From: Salinibacillus kushneri
GTDB taxonomy: Bacteria; Bacillota; Bacilli; Bacillales; Alkalibacillaceae
Direction of reading: 5' to 3'
DNA length: 64,000 nt
Assembly: GCF_900111405.1 (NCBI RefSeq)
Contig: NZ_FOHJ01000008.1
Span: 85,805-149,804 of the forward strand
Shown here: positions 61,744-64,000 of the stretch, piece by piece
Layout of the letters: each line of letters starts with the position of its first letter
How positions within the stretch are numbered: the stretch's first letter is position 1
The notes under the pieces: generated by a model
The model's database searches: none
Told to the model about the DNA's origin: nothing
The model's input: the letters and a program-made list of their open reading frames with translations, nothing else
Translations under genes and position numbers: made by a program

Positions 61744-62258
61744 CATACAAAAGTTTATTTGCCAAGTGTAACGCCTGCTTATCATGTCGTATTTCCCCGG
61801 GTTTATTACCTTCCCCAATTACATATCCTTCAAATGAAACACCTGCAAATTCAAAGATATATTGAAATTGCTGGATTAGGGGTAGCCCTTTAATATGTGG
61901 GTTATCTCCACCTACAGCTATTACGAAGGCAGTTTTAGATCGCATTTGAATCCCTGAATGTTTGTGACCACCTATCAATGAAATTTTTCATTTGCCCTGT
62001 CATACCAAACCAATATATAGGGGTGGAGAAAATGATGGTGTCATGGACCATTAATCGTTTGATAACTGAATTGTAATCATCATGATCATCCTTAAAACCT
62101 TCTTTATCATGTCGTAAGTCCTCGATTGGACGTATATAAAAATCCTTTAAATAAATTTTTTCTACTTGAATCCCCTTAATGGCATGTTCGGTAAGTATCT
62201 CGGTGTTTCCATTTTCACGTGTTCCCCCGTAAACAACTGCTATACTCACTTTAAACAC
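61739..62258 (-). pseudogene. Flavodoxin-type NAD(P)H reductase, frameshifted
   Basis: From 62258: FKVSIAVVYGGTRENGNTEI, IIFSTPIYWFGMTGQMKNFI, DRW (FMN-binding flavodoxin-2 fold). Near 61968 the frame breaks in GATTCAAATGC and continues MRSKTAFVIAVGGDNPHIKG to the end KPGEIRHDKQALHLANKLLYD. A one-base change restores about 173 residues. It faces a LysR gene divergently, a common regulator-target arrangement. Confidence 0.82.
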
Positions 62259-62378
62259 TCCTTACTATTTTATTACCTTGATTTAAAGGTTGTAATTATC
62301 ATAAAATGTATATATCAATTAATAAAGACGAATAATTTGATGCATTCAATCGAAAAAATCGATTATGGGGGGGTAAAT

Positions 62379-63282
62379 ATGGATACAAAACAGTTACTAA
62401 CCTTTAAAACAGCTGCGGAAAATTTGAATTTTACTCAAACAGCAAAAATCTTAAATTTTGCACAATCTAGTGTCACGGCTAAAATTAAATCTCTTGAAGA
62501 TGAACTTGATACTAAGTTATTTGAAAGATTGGGAAAGAAATTATATTTAACGGATGCGGGCGAGCAATTCAAATCATATGCAGATAGGTTATTAGCCTTA
62601 ACTGACGAAGCAAGATTAATAGCAACAGGGGGGGGATGAACCATCTGGTACACTAGTGATTGGGGCACAAGAAAGTCAATGTACATATAGGCTTCCTCCG
62701 TTACTGAAGGAATTCCAAAACCAATTTCCTAATGTGAAATTAATATTTAAACCTGCTCATTCAGATGAAATGGCTAAAGAACAATTGCTTAAAGGAAACC
62801 TGGATGTTGCTTTCATTATGGATGAAGTCCGGTATAAGGATTCATTAGAAGTAGAAGCTTTGGTAAAAGATAAAATGAAGATTGTCGCATCACCTAATCA
62901 TCGATTGGCCAATAAACCTGAAGTGAATCCTCAAGATTTAAAAGATGAAACACTTTTATTAACTGAGAAAGGCTGTTCATACCGTACAATTTTTGAAAAC
63001 ACCCTACGTGAATCAGAAATATTTCCTTCCAATAAAATCGAGTTTGTTAGTATAGAAGCCATTAAGCAATGCGTTTTAACGGGAATGGGCATAGCAAAAT
63101 TACCCTCTATGGTCGTGAAAGATGAAATTGAATCAGGTAGATTAAAAGCCCTCAATTGGAAACATTATACCCCTCCTATTTTCACACAAATTGCCTGGCA
63201 CAAAGACAAATCAATGAGTATTCCTTTACAATCATTTATAGATTTATCACGTCAAATGTTAAAAGATAAAGATATATCTTAA
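62379..63282 (+). pseudogene. LysR-family regulator split at a G8 run
   Basis: The first frame holds the HTH (LLTFKTAAENLNFTQTAKIL and VTAKIKSLEDELDTKLFERL) and ends at a TGA just after eight G at 62628-62635. The next frame has the effector domain (GTLVIGAQESQCTYRLPPLL to IAWHKDKSMSIPLQSFIDLS). With seven G the two parts join as ATGGDEPSGTL, exactly in the usual linker, giving about 300 residues. Likely controls the divergent flavoprotein gene. Phase variation, a true mutation or sequencing error are all possible. Confidence 0.88.
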
Positions 63283-63340
63283 GTTTAAAAGGGTCCGATG
63301 AAAACATACAAAGAGAAATCGTAGGGTATTTCGTATTGAA

Positions 63341-63374
63341 AAAAGCATGGAAAGAAATTTTTCCATGCCTTTTG
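63341..63374 (+). terminator. Terminator of the LysR gene
   Basis: AAAAGCATGGA pairs with TCCATGCCTTTT around an A/T loop. Confidence 0.85.
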
Positions 63375-63383
63375 TTTAGTTTC

Positions 63384-63415
63384 TTATTCCACAAACGCCC
63401 CCGTTTGTGGAATAA
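63384..63415. repeat. 14-bp perfect hairpin with CCCC loop
   Basis: TTATTCCACAAACG pairs with CGTTTGTGGAATAA. The centre ACGCCCCCGTT resembles the core of the hairpin repeats at 19-24 kb, with different but fully paired arms. Confidence 0.7.
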
Positions 63416-63615
63416 CTCAACTCTTTGAATATAATACTTTCCATAAAATCCCCAGCAACCATACTTATTAAAACGTAAAAAGGTAATGGTCGTGCCACAT
63501 CATTCTCTCTACTTATATTATACTACTAATGATAAATTATTTATAGACTACTCTTTCTAAAATTCCTGTCATATACTGTTACATACAAATCTAAAAATAT
63601 AAGAGGTGTATCAGT

Positions 63616-63641
63616 ATGAATGACAAAAAAGATGTCTTAGA
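63616..63641 (+). pseudogene. Start of a gene interrupted by the IS3 element
   Basis: AAGAGGTG precedes ATG and the codons MNDKKDVLD are followed directly by the IS end. The gene's remainder should lie beyond the window. Confidence 0.55.
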
Positions 63642-64000
63642 TTGTGCTGAACCCTAAAAGTTAGACCAAAATATTTAAGCAGCTAGTTGACTGGTATGCA
63701 GACGGTATTCCACCGGGCTCATGCCAGTCAATTTTGCTTTTATCCGTTCATTGTTATAGTAAAAAATATAATCAGTTACTGCTTGCTTAAGCTCTTCAAA
63801 TGATTTATAAACTTTACCGTAATACATTTCCTGTTTCATTAGCCCAAAGAAATTCTCCATTGGTGAATTATCTAGACAGTTTCCTTTTCGGGACATACTT
63901 TGAAAGATACCATTATCTTTTAGTTTCTTTACATACCTCTTCATTTGATAACCCCAGCCTTGATCAGAGTGTATAGTAGTTCGATAGGGGCAATCTTTTG
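63641..64000 (-). mobile_element. IS3-family (IS150-like) element, left end
   Basis: The terminal sequence TGCTGAACCCTAAAAGTTAG at the left boundary is followed within 35 bases by the end of the transposase frame. The other end is outside the window. Confidence 0.82.
63675..64000 (-). CDS. IS3-family transposase OrfB, C-terminal part
   Basis: The frame is open to the right edge, so only the last about 108 residues are visible. HSDQGWGYQ holds the second catalytic Asp of the DDE triad and SRKGNCLDNSPMENFFGLMK the Glu; the ending YNNERIKAKLTGMSPVEYRL is typical of IS3/IS150 integrase domains. No disabling change in this part. Confidence 0.92.
   Translation of the reverse strand, partial: KDCPYRTTIHSDQGWGYQMKRYVKKLKDNGIFQSMSRKGNCLDNSPMENFFGLMKQEMYYGKVYKSFEELKQAVTDYIFYYNNERIKAKLTGMSPVEYRLHTSQLAA

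Overview
The window looks like chromosomal DNA of a low-GC, endospore-forming Firmicute of the family Bacillaceae. The evidence is sporulation genes (ytrH, ytrI, ytfJ, an alpha/beta-type SASP), the Bacillus-type gene order dnaE-ytrH-ytrI-nrnA-ytpI-ytoI-ytkL, ald, ackA-ytxK-tpx-ytfJ-ytfI, ytcJ-ssp-thiI-nifZ-ezrA-refZ-ytsP-dgcP-rpsD and tyrS, strong GGAGG ribosome binding sites and T-rich intrinsic terminators. A halotolerant genus such as Oceanobacillus or Virgibacillus is my guess from general character only.

Layout. 1-5 kb: start of dnaE, a sporulation pair, nrnA, ytpI and ytoI. 5-10 kb: ytkL and a five-gene envelope-stress-like cluster (DUF4178, PspA, DUF4247 lipoprotein, DUF350, membrane-anchored spermidine-synthase-like protein). 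10-18.4 kb: peptidase, alanine dehydrogenase, SDR protein, acetate kinase, YtxK, Tpx, YtfJ, YtfI. 18.5-19 kb: an NAD kinase gene broken by a frameshift and by a repeat. 19-25 kb: a small accessory island (lipoprotein, toxin-antitoxin pair, frameshifted GNAT, M50-like protease, tiny membrane peptides, IS110 scar, methyltransferase, GNAT) sprinkled with short hairpin repeats. 25-36.3 kb: conserved backbone again, ending with rpsD and its S4 leader.

36.4-53 kb: a second, larger accessory island lies between rpsD and tyrS, which are neighbours in Bacillus subtilis. It holds a DUF1062 protein, large nested inverted repeats, a groEL-3'-end-like scar, a candidate small RNA, a VbhA-antitoxin-like operon, a NACHT NTPase beside a HEPN-motif protein (the best candidate for an anti-phage system), an ArsR/MFS efflux pair, a broken TPR receptor facing a Phr-like peptide, an integrase/glyoxalase chimera, a Dus enzyme, decayed PadR/membrane genes, a CynX-type transporter and two zinc-ribbon membrane proteins. 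53-61 kb: tyrS with a T-box, a class A penicillin-binding protein with C-terminal Fn3-like modules, and a chemotaxis receptor. 61-64 kb: a decayed transporter end, a frameshifted flavodoxin-type reductase, a divergent LysR regulator split at a G8 run, and an IS3-family element that interrupts a gene at the right edge.

The window has many frameshifted or truncated genes in its accessory parts (nadK, GNAT, TPR protein, flavoprotein, LysR, PadR, membrane protein, IS110). Several breaks sit in homopolymer runs and could be sequencing errors; others coincide with repeats and are real rearrangements. No rRNA, tRNA or CRISPR array was recognised.
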